Shown here one piece after another: positions 1-12,216 of a DNA stretch of 64,000 nt. Positions within the stretch are counted from its first letter, which is position 1, and each line of letters begins with the position of its first letter. Source of the DNA: Arachnopeziza araneosa (Eukaryota; Ascomycota; Leotiomycetes; Helotiales; Arachnopezizaceae); NCBI GenBank assembly GCA_003988855.1, contig QYAI01000034.1, positions 152,646 to 216,645 of the forward strand. Direction: 5' to 3'. The notes under the pieces are model-generated. The model saw only the letters and a list, made by a program, of their open reading frames with translations. It was not told the DNA's origin and did not search any database. The translations under genes were made by a program, and so were the position numbers.

Positions 1-872
1 TCTTTATTTACATTTGGGGGCTAACCAGCTATTGGATACCGGTCGGCGGCTTTGGCTGTCTGGCGGTCCCCCACGATTGGCTTTTTAGGCAAAAAGAGGA
101 GAAGGGTCCGGGTGATTAGTGTCACGATCACTAAACGGCGAGTGGCTCCAGTGGGTGTTGTGCGTGATGGTGGTGCCACTTCAGGCCTGGTGCCACTGAA
201 GGCTGCTGGCGGTGCCACTACAGGCCTGGTGCCACTGAAGGCTGCTGGCGGCCGTAACCGGCTCCGAGGAGAATGTCGTTATTACCGTCATGGATCCAGA
301 GAAAATCTCTGCGTGCAGACAAAATGGCAGTGAGGCAAATCAGGAATCATAATTCACGCTGCGAACTTTTGCACGGGGGACCTGAATCAATGGTGAAGGA
401 AATTCAGTTGTCGATCTAACACTCCAGATTTGCTCCTCTGAATTTCCCTGAAGCGCTGTTCACGCGTAGAAACGCCTTTTTGCGGGGGTCACATTGTCGC
501 TCACTGAAAAAGATTCGAGATCAAATTTGTCAGATAGGCTACGCCGCCCACCAAATCGGCTCTCGATAGTGGGGGGCCGACCACCCAATCCATCTCGACC
601 TGTGAATTGCTTCTTCTTTATTCAAACTCTAACATCCCCAGATTCTACCACCAGAGATAAAGGAATTGCTTCCCCATTTCGCAGAACCCCAGTCCTTGCG
701 GCTCTTTGTTCACTCAGAACGCCATCCAGCATCCTCTGGACTCACTCACCTCGCGAGTCAGACGAAGAGTCACACTGCAAAACCCCTCCAGCTCTTCGAA
801 TCTCCTCCCTCTCGTCGCATACGAACATCCACACATCCGACTTGCTTTTAGAGTCGAACGAGTTCAATCAGA
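1..872. other. Intergenic and 5' leader upstream of bZIP gene
   Basis: Apart from the small tandem duplication I see no supported gene here. The last 250 bases are pyrimidine-rich (many CT and CCC runs), as is common for a fungal promoter and 5' leader, and lead into the start codon at 873. The open frames here overlap one another in several frames and have no protein-like composition. Confidence 0.5.
172..249. repeat. 39-bp tandem duplication (2 copies)
   Basis: Two adjacent 39-bp units (172-210 and 211-249) differ at one base. Each unit itself contains the word GGTGCCACT twice. The duplication keeps one reading frame open on the + strand, but no gene could be recognised around it. It is most likely a recent local duplication in intergenic DNA. 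Confidence 0.8.
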
Positions 873-2189
873 ATGGCGTACCACGGCCGTCGAGGCCCAA
901 ACGTGTCCGAATACATCGCGAATCTCAATGCGATTCCCTCGGCCCAAGACCTGACGAGTTCGAACCAGCAAGAAGGCTTTCTCGAAGACGACCTAGCCAT
1001 GTTTACAAATACACAGTTCTTTGACTTCGATCTGGGCCATGAGAGCGATATGCAGCCGATTGATGGGGCTGCGAGTGCCTTTGGAGGAGATACTGGCGAC
1101 TTGAAGGGAATGGAGATGCCTTTGCAAGGTGAGCATATAAGCATTTTTTACATCAAATCCCTTTATAGTCTGCTGGATGAACGCATTGCTGTTGGGTGTG
1201 TTCCTACTTGATCCTCTTTCCTCTCTACGGGCAGCATCTATCTCGAAGGTTACACGACGGCATGCGTCTCAATCACCAAAAGGTTCGCCGTCGAGCTCAG
1301 CTGCATCCAAATCGGTCCCACCCCGCGGCAATCATTCTGTCTGGACCAGCCAGCGTTCGCATCGCTATCAAAGCGTTCGACTCGTCGACTGGTTGTCCTG
1401 CATATCTCCTGCACGTCCTTGTTGCTCTCACTCATCTTCCGCCGTGTCGCAATTTTCCCTCTTTATTCAGCTAAATGGCGACATATCACGTGGTGTACCC
1501 TCGACTCTCTCCTCTTCTCCAACTTCTCCAACTTCTCCGCCATTTCGAGATTCTATATCTGGGTTATTGTTCCGGACCAACACAAACGACCCCACCTTCG
1601 TCTGCTGTCTCTCAAGCTTCCAGCGTCCTTTTCACCATCTATATCAAGCAAAAAACAACATGCTAATTCATCCACCATGACAGGTGACTTCGCCTTCCCG
1701 GATTTCAACACATTTAACCCGTCTCCCTTCGAGCCTCCGGCTCCAATCAACACCAATATTCCCTACGCCGCATCATCAACTAGTTCCACGACAGCACCCA
1801 CACCCACACCTACATCCTCCAAACGTAAATCCGACGCTCTCTCTCCTGCCAACATTGAAGACGCTTCCCGACTCGCAGCCGAAGAGGACAAGCGCCGACG
1901 CAACACTGCCGCATCAGCACGCTTCCGTGTGAAGAAGAAGCAACGCGAGCAGGCGCTCGAAAAGTCGGCTAAAGAGATGAGCGATAAGGTACAAAGTCTG
2001 GAGCAGCGAATTGGCATGCTAGAAACGGAGAACAAATGGCTCAAGAATCTCATCGTCGAGAAGAATCGTGGTACTGGCAGTGCGAGCGAGACCGAAGTCG
2101 ATGATTTATGGAGAAAATTCAGAGAAGGAAAGGAGGGTGTGGGAACCTCTTCGAGCAGTGAACCAGAATCCAAGAAGGCTAAAGCTTAA
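873..2189 (+). CDS. bZIP transcription factor, MetR/Cys-3 (sulfur regulator) type
   Basis: Nuclear DNA-binding activator of the Neurospora CYS-3 / Aspergillus MetR family, which turns on sulfur-assimilation genes under sulfur limitation. I infer two exons, 873-1128 and 1684-2189, giving 253 residues; CYS-3 relatives are of similar size. The donor GGTGAGC at 1129 and acceptor CAG at 1681-1683 join in phase 1 and recreate a Gly codon leading into an FAFPDF motif, as I recall in relatives. The N-terminus (MAYHGRRGPN) is also family-like. The bZIP lies at about residues 150-215: a basic region with the N-x7-R signature (N159, R167) followed by leucine/methionine heptads. The C-terminus is acidic, then Ser- and Lys-rich. 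The 555-bp intron is long for this genome. The gene looks intact and housekeeping; it is 10.8 kb from the metabolite cluster, so a role there is not implied. Confidence 0.88.
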
Positions 2190-2929
2190 TCGGCCAAGAG
2201 CTGGTTCGGATTTCTTCATATGGTGTGAATACTAGGGCGGTCGGTGGGGAATGACTTGATGATGGGCGGCTGCATATACGGTGGGGGGCGATTTGCTTGA
2301 TTGATACACACTATATGCGTTTTTGCATGCAAGAGATACCTTGCCTCTGCCATGCTCTACTCTCTTCTGGCTCACTGAAGCTAGGTAGATAATCATAAAT
2401 CAATGGTTTTGCATAAACTTCAAGTTCTTGTGCTCGCTAGGCAGACCGCCAATGAGCCTCTCCCAAGGATATCATTTCCTGTCACTTTTGATCAGGAAGT
2501 TGATCTTACAAATCCAAAAAGTCCGCTCTTACAGCTAATGCATTTGTCATCACAAGATACTTTTGCTCTACTTCTTCCAAAAGCGATCATGATTAGCAGC
2601 AGTCAGGGGGTTATATTATTCGAACTATCACAGGGAAGGACAATAACTTCTGATCAAGACAAGAGGTACAGGCGTGTGAGGCTCAATCCCTCTCCGTCTA
2701 CTCCGCATGTAGAGCTGGAGGTGTCGCGTTATTCTAGAAGTTTTCCCATAAGCTGCCACGTAGCTGCCTTTGCACGGAGCTGCCACTCAGTCGTTCCAAT
2801 CCCCATCGCGTTTCCATTCTTCGGCGTTCTCATCTCCTCCAAGACTTTCTCAACACATCTCATCATCAAACCCTCGCAACTGAATATAGAATAACCGCCA
2901 GTTTCTGAACCCGGCACGGATTTAGGGAA
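2190..2929. other. Intergenic, no supported gene
   Basis: This stretch holds the 3' region of the bZIP gene and the upstream region of the CorA-like gene. A 163-codon frame at 2403-2894 starts with ATG, but it has no recognisable domain and no clear coding character, so I leave it uncalled. Confidence 0.4.
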
Positions 2930-3024
2930 ATGGCAAGCGGAGCCAAGACTGATCCGGGGCCTAGCTCAGCGCCGAACTTACCCCAAACCAGTGTGCCATC
3001 GCATGCGGACTCGCCGACACATTC

Positions 3025-4830
3025 ATGTCCACAGGGGAAACAGTGCCCGTGGGCGACATGGCTGCCACCCTAAAGGATACCCGAGAGTTCATGCGATCTG
3101 CAATGAAAAGTTTGGATATTCCAGAACCAGAAGATGATGACGTAGAAACCGACCTCAGCCTTCTGAAACCAAAGGACTCCATGTATAATGAGGAGAAGGT
3201 CTTCGACTTTTGGCGCGATCGGCTTCCTTCAAAGGACCTCCTTGAGGCATTGTGTAACCAGGCTCTCTTAGAGTTCACGAGGAAGAGGGATGAGAATGTC
3301 TCGGAGGACTTCCGCGGGTACAATAATCCAGGCATTAGCCCAGTCATACTAGTCAGAGATGGCGATTCCGTACTTGGGCCACTTGTTTGGAAAAGATCTG
3401 GCCACCAGAACGTAGCCGATGGGGAGAAAGCACTCGACTTGATAAAGGAGGAATGGCCGAAGAGTTTAGGAGTGGAAAAGAAAGAAAATGAGGCTGAAAC
3501 ATATAGATTGCCATTCAAGGAGTTGTCCTATTGGAGTGTGGGGTCATTTGTTTTAGACGAAAAATACCCTCCTTCAGTGAAGTATGGACAATGGTCATAC
3601 GACCAAGACGGCTACCCGAATCCTGGGTATCTGCTTGATTACCAAAACCATGAAGCCTTTGTGGCGAGATTCACAACAACATTACGATTCTTCAAAAGCT
3701 GAAAGCACTTGCAGCCTTCAAGTTACCAACCTTTGTGCTCATGACACTAGGAGACTCAGCATATAAGTTTAGTCTAGAAGAAGTTCGAGAAGGGTGGTCA
3801 CAGGCAAATCTTCTACCTTGTCTTGAGTGCACAGGAATCGTGGCATTCCAGTTTAGAATTTACCAATTGCTCACCACCTTCTGGCCAAAAGAGTGGATTG
3901 ATTCGCTCGATTCTCTTGACAAAGCTCTGAACGCTGAGGTATATTCCTGTCTGGATTAGTACATATAAACTTTTACTAATGGTAATTTAGTTTCCAAATG
4001 TTCTTAATCCCATAGAGAGGACAAAATTGATGTTCGATAATAACTTGTTCTCAAGATCAGAGCTTTATTTTACAACACTTCAGCTCTTGCGCATTTCTTC
4101 CGAGTGGATCCACGGAAGCATGGACGACCTTGAGAATGTAGCTGAAGCCTCAATGTGTTACTATAAGATTCTGAACCCTGTGCTTTTTTTGATCAAGTTC
4201 CTAAGAGGATATTGAATAGCCCGACTACTGTGAATGTGTCTAGACAACTAGAACAAAACTGGAACAATGTCATCTCCCACCAAAAACATCTGGCCAAGCC
4301 TCTCCTTAATCGAATAGAGAAGAAGACAGAAGAGGTAAAGAGTCTCCAAGATGGGGTATGTTGAAACATTTAAACGCTTGAATCTATGATTCATGCTAAC
4401 AATTCATCCAGCTTTTTAACGCAACATCAGTGCGAGAAGCGTCAAGAAGTTCAACACTTAACCACTATATCTTAGTATTTACTGTCATGACGATTGTCTA
4501 TCTCCCCTTGAGCTTCACAGCTGCAAGTCTACATCTTCAATTTGACTGTATCATCCAGCTTACTGTCTCTAGGGCCTCTTTGCTCTGAACCTCTTCCAAC
4601 TGGACCACCCTCGTCAAAAGACAATATTCATCGTCACCACTGTACTCGTGGCACTGTCCACATATTTTGTGTCTGGATTCTTGATCTGGATCGTTAGAAA
4701 AGAGGAACGTCGGAAGATGTTCGCACACTTGTGGACTCATGGTGCAGATGAGGTCTCCCAGACCGAGAGTGTACCAAAAGATGGGACCACATCGTTGCAC
4801 ACGATGCTTCGGGCTGTCTTTGCCTCGCAC
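3025..4830 (+). pseudogene. CorA-like Mg2+-transporter-type protein, frame-broken
   Basis: Resembles the fungal family of soluble-then-membrane proteins with a CorA-like C-terminus. The recognisable part runs from about 3,640: a block containing FSRSELYFTTLQLLRI, then a coiled-coil-like stretch, then two hydrophobic segments (around 4,480-4,530 and 4,620-4,710), the first with the YLPLSF signature that precedes the membrane helix in this family. A probable intron lies at about 3940-3992 (GTATAT...TTTAG) and another around 4357-4411. The reading frame changes at about 3,660-3,680 with no intron available, again in a run of seven T at about 4,182-4,188, and near 4,525-4,575. The upstream ATG at 2930 is also out of frame with the main frame. 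I therefore read it as a decayed gene, although sequencing errors in homopolymers could mimic this. The N-terminal 200 residues match nothing I recognise. Confidence 0.55.
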
Positions 4831-6874
4831 TAGCCAAGAGGTTCTTCTCAGAACGCAGATAATCCTCATGGCGGCCTTCCATAAGATGGAACCGCGCGGA
4901 GACGAGCTCTCGCCTACACCCGTCCAGGAGATTGCTTCGCGATTCCACAATCTCCTCGACTTTCAGAGCAGACCTCATGACTATCAGCTTCAAAGATGAC
5001 CACTCTCGCTATTGTCATGCCCTGACGGCTCGGAAGCAAGTTTTTGCCTTTTTCTTAATTAAACCCTCTACTGGTCCATCTAAAGACTATCCACAGGAGG
5101 CGCAGGAATCGTTATGAGAGAGGCAAGCCTTGTTCTCACGTCTCCATTGTATCGGTTGATTGGGAGATGCTATCTGCATGGTATAATGAATGGCAAGGCC
5201 ATGGCAGATTACGCTGGGGAAAGGGATGGGACTCGTATCACCCTGGCTTCGAATACGATGACCATTTTGATTCGAGATCAAGTTATCACATGTTATTGTT
5301 GATATGCTGGTTGCGACAACTTCGGCGCTAGAAACGGTCGATGTTGCAGCATAGAAGTCTGTTTCCGTTACGGTCTGTAAGTCAAGAAATGTTAGGAGTG
5401 GATTTCAACGTGGTATAGCCATCTCAGATGAAAATGGAGTGACAGACTATTACGCACCGAAGTGGGAGCAATCGAGACCGCGGTAGAAGTTACAGTCACA
5501 GTCGACAAAAGACAAGAGTAAGCACCCTTGAGCTGGCCTGCACACCTTCTTGTATAACCCGTTTTATCCCCATGTATAACCAGGCTACAATCTCACCGAG
5601 TTTTTCTCAGGAGACTGTTCCTGTTCCTCACGGTGTTTATAGTAGAGCTGACTCTCGACTTTTCTTGCTAAAGAGTACGAGACTTATGGTCACTTTAACC
5701 TCGAACTTTACTGAACTTTAACGATTTAACATTTCTGTATTCGAACATGTTATTGTGGAATGCTAACTATTACATGTGTGGCATGCGCCCTGCCTTCAAT
5801 TGCGAGGTTTCTTCACCTTCTTGCTCCCCAGAGCAGATTTAACTCAGACAATACACTTATTCACATTAATTTGATTTTAAGCTTTATGAGCGCTACTAGA
5901 AACATACCAGCACACGGGATATGACGTTTGGTAAACAAATATGTATTGACTGGAATCGATTTATAGCAAGGCCTCAATCTCGTTTCAATCGACGGTGATC
6001 TTTGTAGATTTACAACAGCTATGAAGAAACTTTTCCGTATTTGCTATTAACTTTCAACTACTCAACCAAACTAAATAATTATGGCTCTTCGGAGTTTGCA
6101 ACGAAACACGACACGTTGCGCCGTCTGAGAATCCCAAAGCTCTGGGTTAGGCCCATTTCTTGGGAGGTTGCGCTCGCTCGGCATTTTCAAGCGCCCAGGA
6201 ACACCTACTTGGCTGCAGGTGACATAGAGATGACCTTGATAGTCATATTGTTGCTGGGATGTGCTCATATAGACGGTGACATGAGCATCTGCCCTGACGA
6301 TCCGGCGTCCACCTCGAGATCTGATGCGAGTTGTGTTATGATCTACAGAGCTTTTGAGCTAGAAACCTATTAGTATTTTTGAGGTTCATTAGTGAGACTG
6401 CGTTAAAGAAGACAAAGAATCATGAATCCCCAAGTGAAAGTGGGTAATCTTCTGGGGGTTGGTAGGTGCTGGATGATTCTTACTGGATAAAGACAACTGT
6501 GCTCCTAGTGATTTGACAAGCCTTGATACATACTTGTTCACAACCTTCTATCCTACCCAGGATACAGACTGGCAGAGAACACATCCACAGAATCCAAAAT
6601 TAAAAACAATAAGTCGATATTTGAGATTTACGGCATAAATATAGTCATTCTTGGGATTTTGAGAAATTTTGAAGGATTTTTCAAAAAAGGTGCAAATTTG
6701 GGTCTTCTTGCGTGACGGTTGAGGGCTGTGGGTGTTTCCCAGCAGACTAGCTGACTCGGCCTAGAAAAGATCTAATACGGGCGACCATCCTCACCGCGAC
6801 TACGAGACACCGCATGAGAGTACAATTCTCCAAGAACATCAAGGGCATGATCATTGCACCCTGCTTTTTCTAAG
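4831..6874. other. Gene-free stretch, 2 kb
   Basis: No gene can be supported. Short overlapping frames at 4.9-5.3 kb and 6.04-6.37 kb have no recognisable domain. A stretch around 5,150-5,310 reads as a Trp- and Asp-rich peptide in one frame and could be a relic, but I cannot assign it. Composition becomes more AT-rich from about 5,700. Confidence 0.4.
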
Positions 6875-8290
6875 ATGTCCGCGCCTAATTTGACGGAATC
6901 CGAATCCCCAGGCTCGACAGGACCAGCGATAGAAGACGAGGAACAGGATGCAGGGAATGGCTTAAGCTTGAAGGATCACCTTTCGGATTGGAGAAGATCT
7001 ACAACTATGAGCCTGGAGGACATCATCCGATTCATCTCAATGACCGTCTTGGGAAAGAAGGTCGATATAAAGTCATCCACAAGCTCGGAAATGGCGGATT
7101 TGCTAATGTCTGGCTATGTCGGGATATGGAAGTTGACAGCACGAAGTACGTTGCTATCAAGATCCTCATGGCCGAATCCTCAACCAATGACTGTGGAGAA
7201 CTCCTCTGTGTGAACAAACTCAAAGAAATAGGCTTAGATCGGCAAATTGGGGGAGGTTATGTCTGTCTACCGCTCAATCAATTTCAGATAGATGGCCCGA
7301 ACGGATTACACCTGTGCTTCGCCTATCCTGTCCTTGGACCTCGTGTCTCTTGTGTATTGAGAGAATCTGAAAACCCTGATGGAGACTTGCGAGAGATTGC
7401 TCACCATGCTGTACAAGGCATGGCCGCCCTTCACAGCAACGGAATTTGTCATGGAGGTTAGCGTTTTTCACTTATACACCTCTCAGCAGGTATATCTAAC
7501 CCTTTGCAAGACTTCACTCCATCGAATGTTTTGCTACGTATCTCAGGCCTCGATGGACTCACAGAAAATCAAGTACTAAAGGCTTTTGGACAACCAAGAC
7601 AAGTGAAGGTTATTACCGACAGGTGAAATTCCTTGCGATCCAACAGCTCCAAAATATCTCGTCAGACCGATTGATTATAATGTTGACTCGAGATTCATAA
7701 CGAAGGAAGGTTGGATCATTGATTTTGGCGAATCATTTGAGGTCTCGAGCTCACCGGAAGACCTCGGTACTCCCCAAAGCCACTGCTCACCAGAACTGGT
7801 CTTGGACAAAGTCGCTGGAGTAGGAAGTGATCTCTGGGCACTCGGGTGTACACTCTTCGGGGTTCGAACAGGCAGGAAATTATTCGATGCGTTTGACGAT
7901 AGTGTAGATGGTTATCTATTCACGATGGTACTCCTATTTGGAAAGCTTCCGGAGCCGTGGTAGTCCTCGTGGGCCTCCCGCAAGGACTTTTTCGAAGGTA
8001 AATCTGACTTTGAAGGTCGAGCTATAAAGACGATCGCACTCAGCGAGGAAACTCAGCGTCTTACGGGTCAACCTGAATATCCAATTACTCAAGAACCTCG
8101 TTCAATTCGAGATGCACTGGTCCGTGGACTTTGGTATACGAACTTTGGCCCTCAGAACCACGTTCATCGGGACATACACGAGAATGAGATTGAGATATTT
8201 GCTGACCTTCTTGGGAAGATCTTAAAGTATGATCTTAGGGAGCGGCTGAGTGCTGCAGAGTTGCCAGATCATGGATGGTTCAAAATGTGA
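6875..8290 (+). pseudogene. SRPK-type serine/threonine protein kinase, broken
   Basis: Relative of the fungal SR-protein-kinase-like family. Family marks are YEPGGHHP at the start of the kinase domain, the glycine-rich loop KLGNGGFANVWL, Lys in YVAIKIL, a catalytic loop read as HGDFTPSN across an intron at 7457-7510 (GTTAGC...GCAAG), a DFG motif in VIDFGESF-like context at about 7,720, and the late-lobe motif DLWALGC. Lesions: the acidic N-terminus from the ATG at 6875 is in a different frame from the kinase domain (switch near 6,950-6,985); a +1 shift occurs near 7,617; and an in-frame TAG at 7961-7963 replaces the second Trp of the family's EPWW motif (TGG to TAG). The frame then stays open to the natural stop at 8288-8290. 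The catalytic residues survive, so loss of function seems recent. Not linked to the metabolite cluster. Confidence 0.8.
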
Positions 8291-8947
8291 GCCATAATAT
8301 TATGAATCAGTGCGAGAGTTGATGTTTAGGCCATTGAAAACACTAGCCCCAGGAGAAATCTTTTCTTGTGAATGTCACTTATGAGCTGGAATATAGAAGT
8401 GCCAAGTGCTTGAGGTTCAAGTGCCTCAAATGACTTGAATCATTAATATTTATATGAGAAAAGATCTAGATACCGGGAATAAAGCTTCGTGTGATGGGAA
8501 AATGAGGTTCTGGAGTGGCGGCGCCGAAAGAGAAATCGAAGCTGTTGGTGCCGTAGTTATAAGTCTGCGGGATATCTGTTCTGTGAGTGAAAGATGGAAA
8601 ATACACGCTATGCGCCCTGGAGCCTGAGGCCTCGGTTAGGGTGACGGCCATTTCTAAGCTTGCGGAGTATAGTTACACCGCCTTAGGGGAGAGCAATGTA
8701 GCGAGAACAACCAATCGATCTCAGGCTGTTTACTTTCTGGTATGCGCAGGCATGGCGCGATCCTTGACTCGCTGCATTATGTTGCCCTATGACGGCATAG
8801 ACGATTGGGCCACGGTGAAAGAAAGGTGGGGTAATACTAAAACACCTTCCTGATTCCTCCAGCACAGTAAGATCTCTCGGCTTATAATCAAGAGTGAACA
8901 TCTACCGACCTACCCATTGACAGCCGAAGACAAGAACACACCTAAAT
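8291..8947. other. Intergenic, no supported gene
   Basis: Spacer between the broken kinase and the DPP5-like gene. A 61-codon minus-strand frame (8466-8651) begins with ATG, but I find no domain or neighbour that supports it. The last 80 bases are the probable promoter and leader of the peptidase gene. Confidence 0.4.
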
Positions 8948-11321
8948 ATGACAATCAAGACAAACACCAACTTCACTCCAGAGTCTGTCCCCATCTTATT
9001 CTCTTCACTTGAGTATAGCTAATGCTCTTCTACGAAGATTGCTGATTACTGCGCCGCGCGGTTCCCCTCCAGCCCCCAGTCCGGATGGCCTACTTGCTGT
9101 CTACACTGTCTCTACATATTCGCTCGATGCACACGCTGAGACGAGAGAGATCAGGATCTTGAATCTGGAATCTGGAGAGAGTACTCTCTTCTCCGACGAC
9201 GAAAAGAATTTATCCCCTCAATGGCTAGTTGGGAACCAACTTCTCTGGATCAGATCCGTGGATGGGGGCAAGACGGCGCTGTGGGCTGGTACCGCTGGAG
9301 GACCGGAGAAAAAGTAAACTATCAACCTACGGTTTATGACCCAGTTTATGCTAATAATTACCCTTCGCTTGAAAGCTCATATCAAATAGGAGTCATCGAT
9401 GCACCTATCGCAAACCTCAAGACGAAAGAATTGTCTGATGAATCAATAGCAATTTCTTTCACAGCAGCAGTTGGGGAAGACGGCACGATTTTCAACCCGG
9501 ACAAGGCACCCAAACCCTTCTCGTCAGCTCGAGAATATGGGACACCACTAGTCAGATTTTGGGATACCTACTTTCAGAAAGAGCCCCATACATTATGGTA
9601 TACCACATTAACGAGGACTGTTGTGATTGGTAGTAGCGTGAAATATGCATTGTCTGAGAAGGGGCTTGTCAATGCCCTCGCTGGCACTGGCATAGAGTTT
9701 CCTGTTATACCTATGAATCCTATGGGCGGAGCTTCCTACGATATCTCAGCATTCGGAGTCTTGTTGTCGTCACCCGACCCTGTGATCAACCCTGCTGACG
9801 AGTTGTCTTCTGTGTTATGGTATGTCCCCGTTGCAGACTACAACACTCCTCCATCCGGGGAAGTGTACGAGTTTGGAAAGATTGGCGACGAAAAATATAT
9901 CTCCAGTCTTGTTCTGTCGCCTGACGGGAAATCTGCAGCATTTCTTGCAACTAAGTCAGCAGTGACGAGTTCTGAGTATATGCGTATTTTTTTAGTCAGT
10001 TCCGTAAACCGCCCTCAAGATACCACCGAGATCATCCCGGTGTCTAATGACGATTCCAAGAAACCATGGGACTTGGTACCTGGTTCCTTACTATTTTCAT
10101 CAGATAAGGACGGACTTTTTATTCAAGCTAGTCAGCGAGCACGTGCAAAACTCTGGAAGGTAGATTTGTCAAGCGTGGCTGCAACATCGTCCAAGGTTGT
10201 ACCAACCTTGATCTGGGGAGAGGGTAGCATTTCCGCCCTCCATCTTCTCTCTCGCAAAAATGAAAAAACGAAACTGCTTCTTACCAAAACAAGTCTCGTT
10301 GATGATGGGACAACATACATCCTCGACTCAGCAACAAATGCCATTAGTTTTACTTGGAGTCCGACGTCCAGCGGGCTTACTCTCGGTCTCAAGCGAGCCA
10401 TGGTCGATGAGATCAATTTCAAGGGTGACGGAGACTACGATGTCCAGGCATGGGTCGTGAAACCTTCTGATTTTGATGCAAAGAAGAAATATCCCCTGGC
10501 TCTGTTGATTCATGGAGGGCCAAACGATATATGGGGGGATGCTTGGTCAACACGATGGAATCCTTGTATTTGGGCTGGACAAGGTTATGTTGTTGTGCTT
10601 CCTAACCCGTACTACGCCCCGCCATTCCATGAGATAAGATTGCTAATATATACATAGAAGCGGCTCAACTAGCTTTGGTGGAGCGTTTGCAAAGGCAGTA
10701 TTAGGTGATTGGGGTGGACGTCCGTACAACGATCTCGTTAATTGTTTCTCGTATATTGAGAACCACATGCCATACGTTGACATCGATCGTGCCATCGTAG
10801 CCGGTGGATCCTACGGTGGATATATGGTAAACTGGATAGCAGGCAAACCATTAGGCAAACGCTTCAAGGCTATCGTATCACACGATGGAATCTTCTCGAT
10901 GTACAACATGCTGTCCTCTGATGAAACGGCAACACTAACTGCCGATATGAATGGAACCCTGTGGGACAAGAAGGAAAATTGGGATAAGCATGACCCGGCT
11001 CAGTATACTCAGAACTGGTCGACGCCTATGCTTGTTATCCACAGCGATGACGATTATCGATGTCCGATCACAGAGGGCCTAGCCGTCTACAATGTCTGCC
11101 AGCTGAGGGGGATCGAGAGTCGATTTTTAAACTTCCCTGACGAGAGTCATTGGGTTTTGAAGCATGAGAACTCTCTCCAATGGAATCTGACCGTTCTGGG
11201 TTGGGCCAACAAGTATGCTCATGTCAAGGGAAAGATCGAATTGAAGCCACCGTTGTCAGATTCCAAGTCTCGAACTTCTTGGAGGAAGAGAAGGGATATT
11301 TCAAAAAGAGAGGTTTTATGA
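8948..11321 (+). CDS. Prolyl oligopeptidase family S9 peptidase, DPP5-like
   Basis: Serine peptidase of the dipeptidyl-peptidase 5 / acyl-peptide hydrolase group, which removes dipeptides or acylated residues from peptide N-termini. Four exons inferred: 8948-8982, 9038-9313, 9376-10608 and 10658-11321, totalling 735 residues, a usual size for the family. All three introns (49-62 bp) have GT donors, AG acceptors and an internal GCTAAT branch site, and all phases join correctly. The N-terminus MTIKTNTNFTPE resembles intracellular DPP5 proteins. I see no signal peptide, so a cytosolic location is inferred, unlike secreted DPP5 of dermatophytes and aspergilli. An N-terminal beta-propeller fills roughly residues 30-480. 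The C-terminal alpha/beta hydrolase carries HGGPND, the nucleophile motif GGSYGGYM, a SDDDYRC acid region and the ESHWV His. The gene looks intact. Its C-terminal 20 residues are unusually Arg/Lys/Ser-rich. Confidence 0.88.
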
Positions 11322-11525
11322 GTACAAATCTACGTTTCTCCAGGTTTGAGGCGAGGTCAAAAAGTAGTGTCCATGATAAGGGATAAGAACCAAGCCTTGT
11401 TAAGGAGCCCAGACGGAAGACCAAGGCAGACTTATCTCAATGTATTAATTGAGGATATCCGGCGAGTTACTTTGCTAGCCGTTGTGAGATCCACGCAACA
11501 GTGATAACCCAGAGGCTTTGAGTAG

Positions 11526-11830
11526 TTCATACAGATCTTATCATAGCAGAACTATATCGGCGGTTGATACCCAAAGTGGGCGCCAAAACGCGCGAAGGAT
11601 CAGCTCAGTAGGAGAGAGGCATGTAGCGGCATCCAAGGCATAGTGGGCTTTGAGGAGATTCATACAGATCCTAGCATAGAGGAACTATATCCGCGGCTGA
11701 GACTTAAAATGGTACCGCGAGGAGGATCAGCTCGGTAGGGGGAAGCATACAGCGGCGGTACCGTACTCAAGGCCCACCAAGGCAGAATTGTATCGGTGGT
11801 TAGTACCTAAATAACAACGAGAAAGCGTAG
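11526..11830. repeat. Degenerate tandem repeat, ~133-bp unit
   Basis: A block starting TTCATACAGATC at 11526 recurs at 11659, and the words GAACTATATC and GGATCAGCTC recur at the same 133-bp spacing. A third, shorter and more diverged copy starts near 11,780, after about 103 bp. Copies differ by many substitutions. No coding capacity is visible. It could be an old minisatellite or a decayed mobile element. Confidence 0.65.
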
Positions 11831-12216
11831 GATTAGCTAAGTATGGGAAAGGCGCAGCCTTGTTCCTGCTTATCTCGCACCCCCTTGATAGGTCCCGTGT
11901 CCTAGCACCATTAAGACCCTTGCTACGTACCTAGGTAATTATGTACCTGACGTAGATTGTACGAGCACGACCTTGGTATGTCAGACTGAAATGTGTGTGT
12001 GTGAGCAAAGAATGAGGGAATTACCCGTGCTACGCCGCACTATTGGATTACGCGTTTCATCTATGATAGTGCAGCAAAGTGCGGAACCATTCATGTTGGG
12101 GTGCGGCACGATTAGTACCTGACCGAATTCCCGCCTAAAAACCTACCCTTATTGCACGAAAATGGCGTGCGCTGCAAAAAGCTGGTGGAGAAGCCTGCGT
12201 TTCTATGTGTGCGCTA

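Noticed and set aside
494..1024. 176-codon frame overlapping the bZIP first exon
   Set aside because: It lies mostly in the pyrimidine-rich leader and overlaps, in another frame, the well-supported first exon starting at 873.
873..2189. Treating the bZIP gene as the cluster regulator
   Set aside because: It matches the conserved sulfur regulator type and is separated from the cluster by other conserved and decayed genes.
2403..2894. 163-codon frame between the bZIP and CorA-like genes
   Set aside because: No recognisable domain, mixed composition and no splice or context support.
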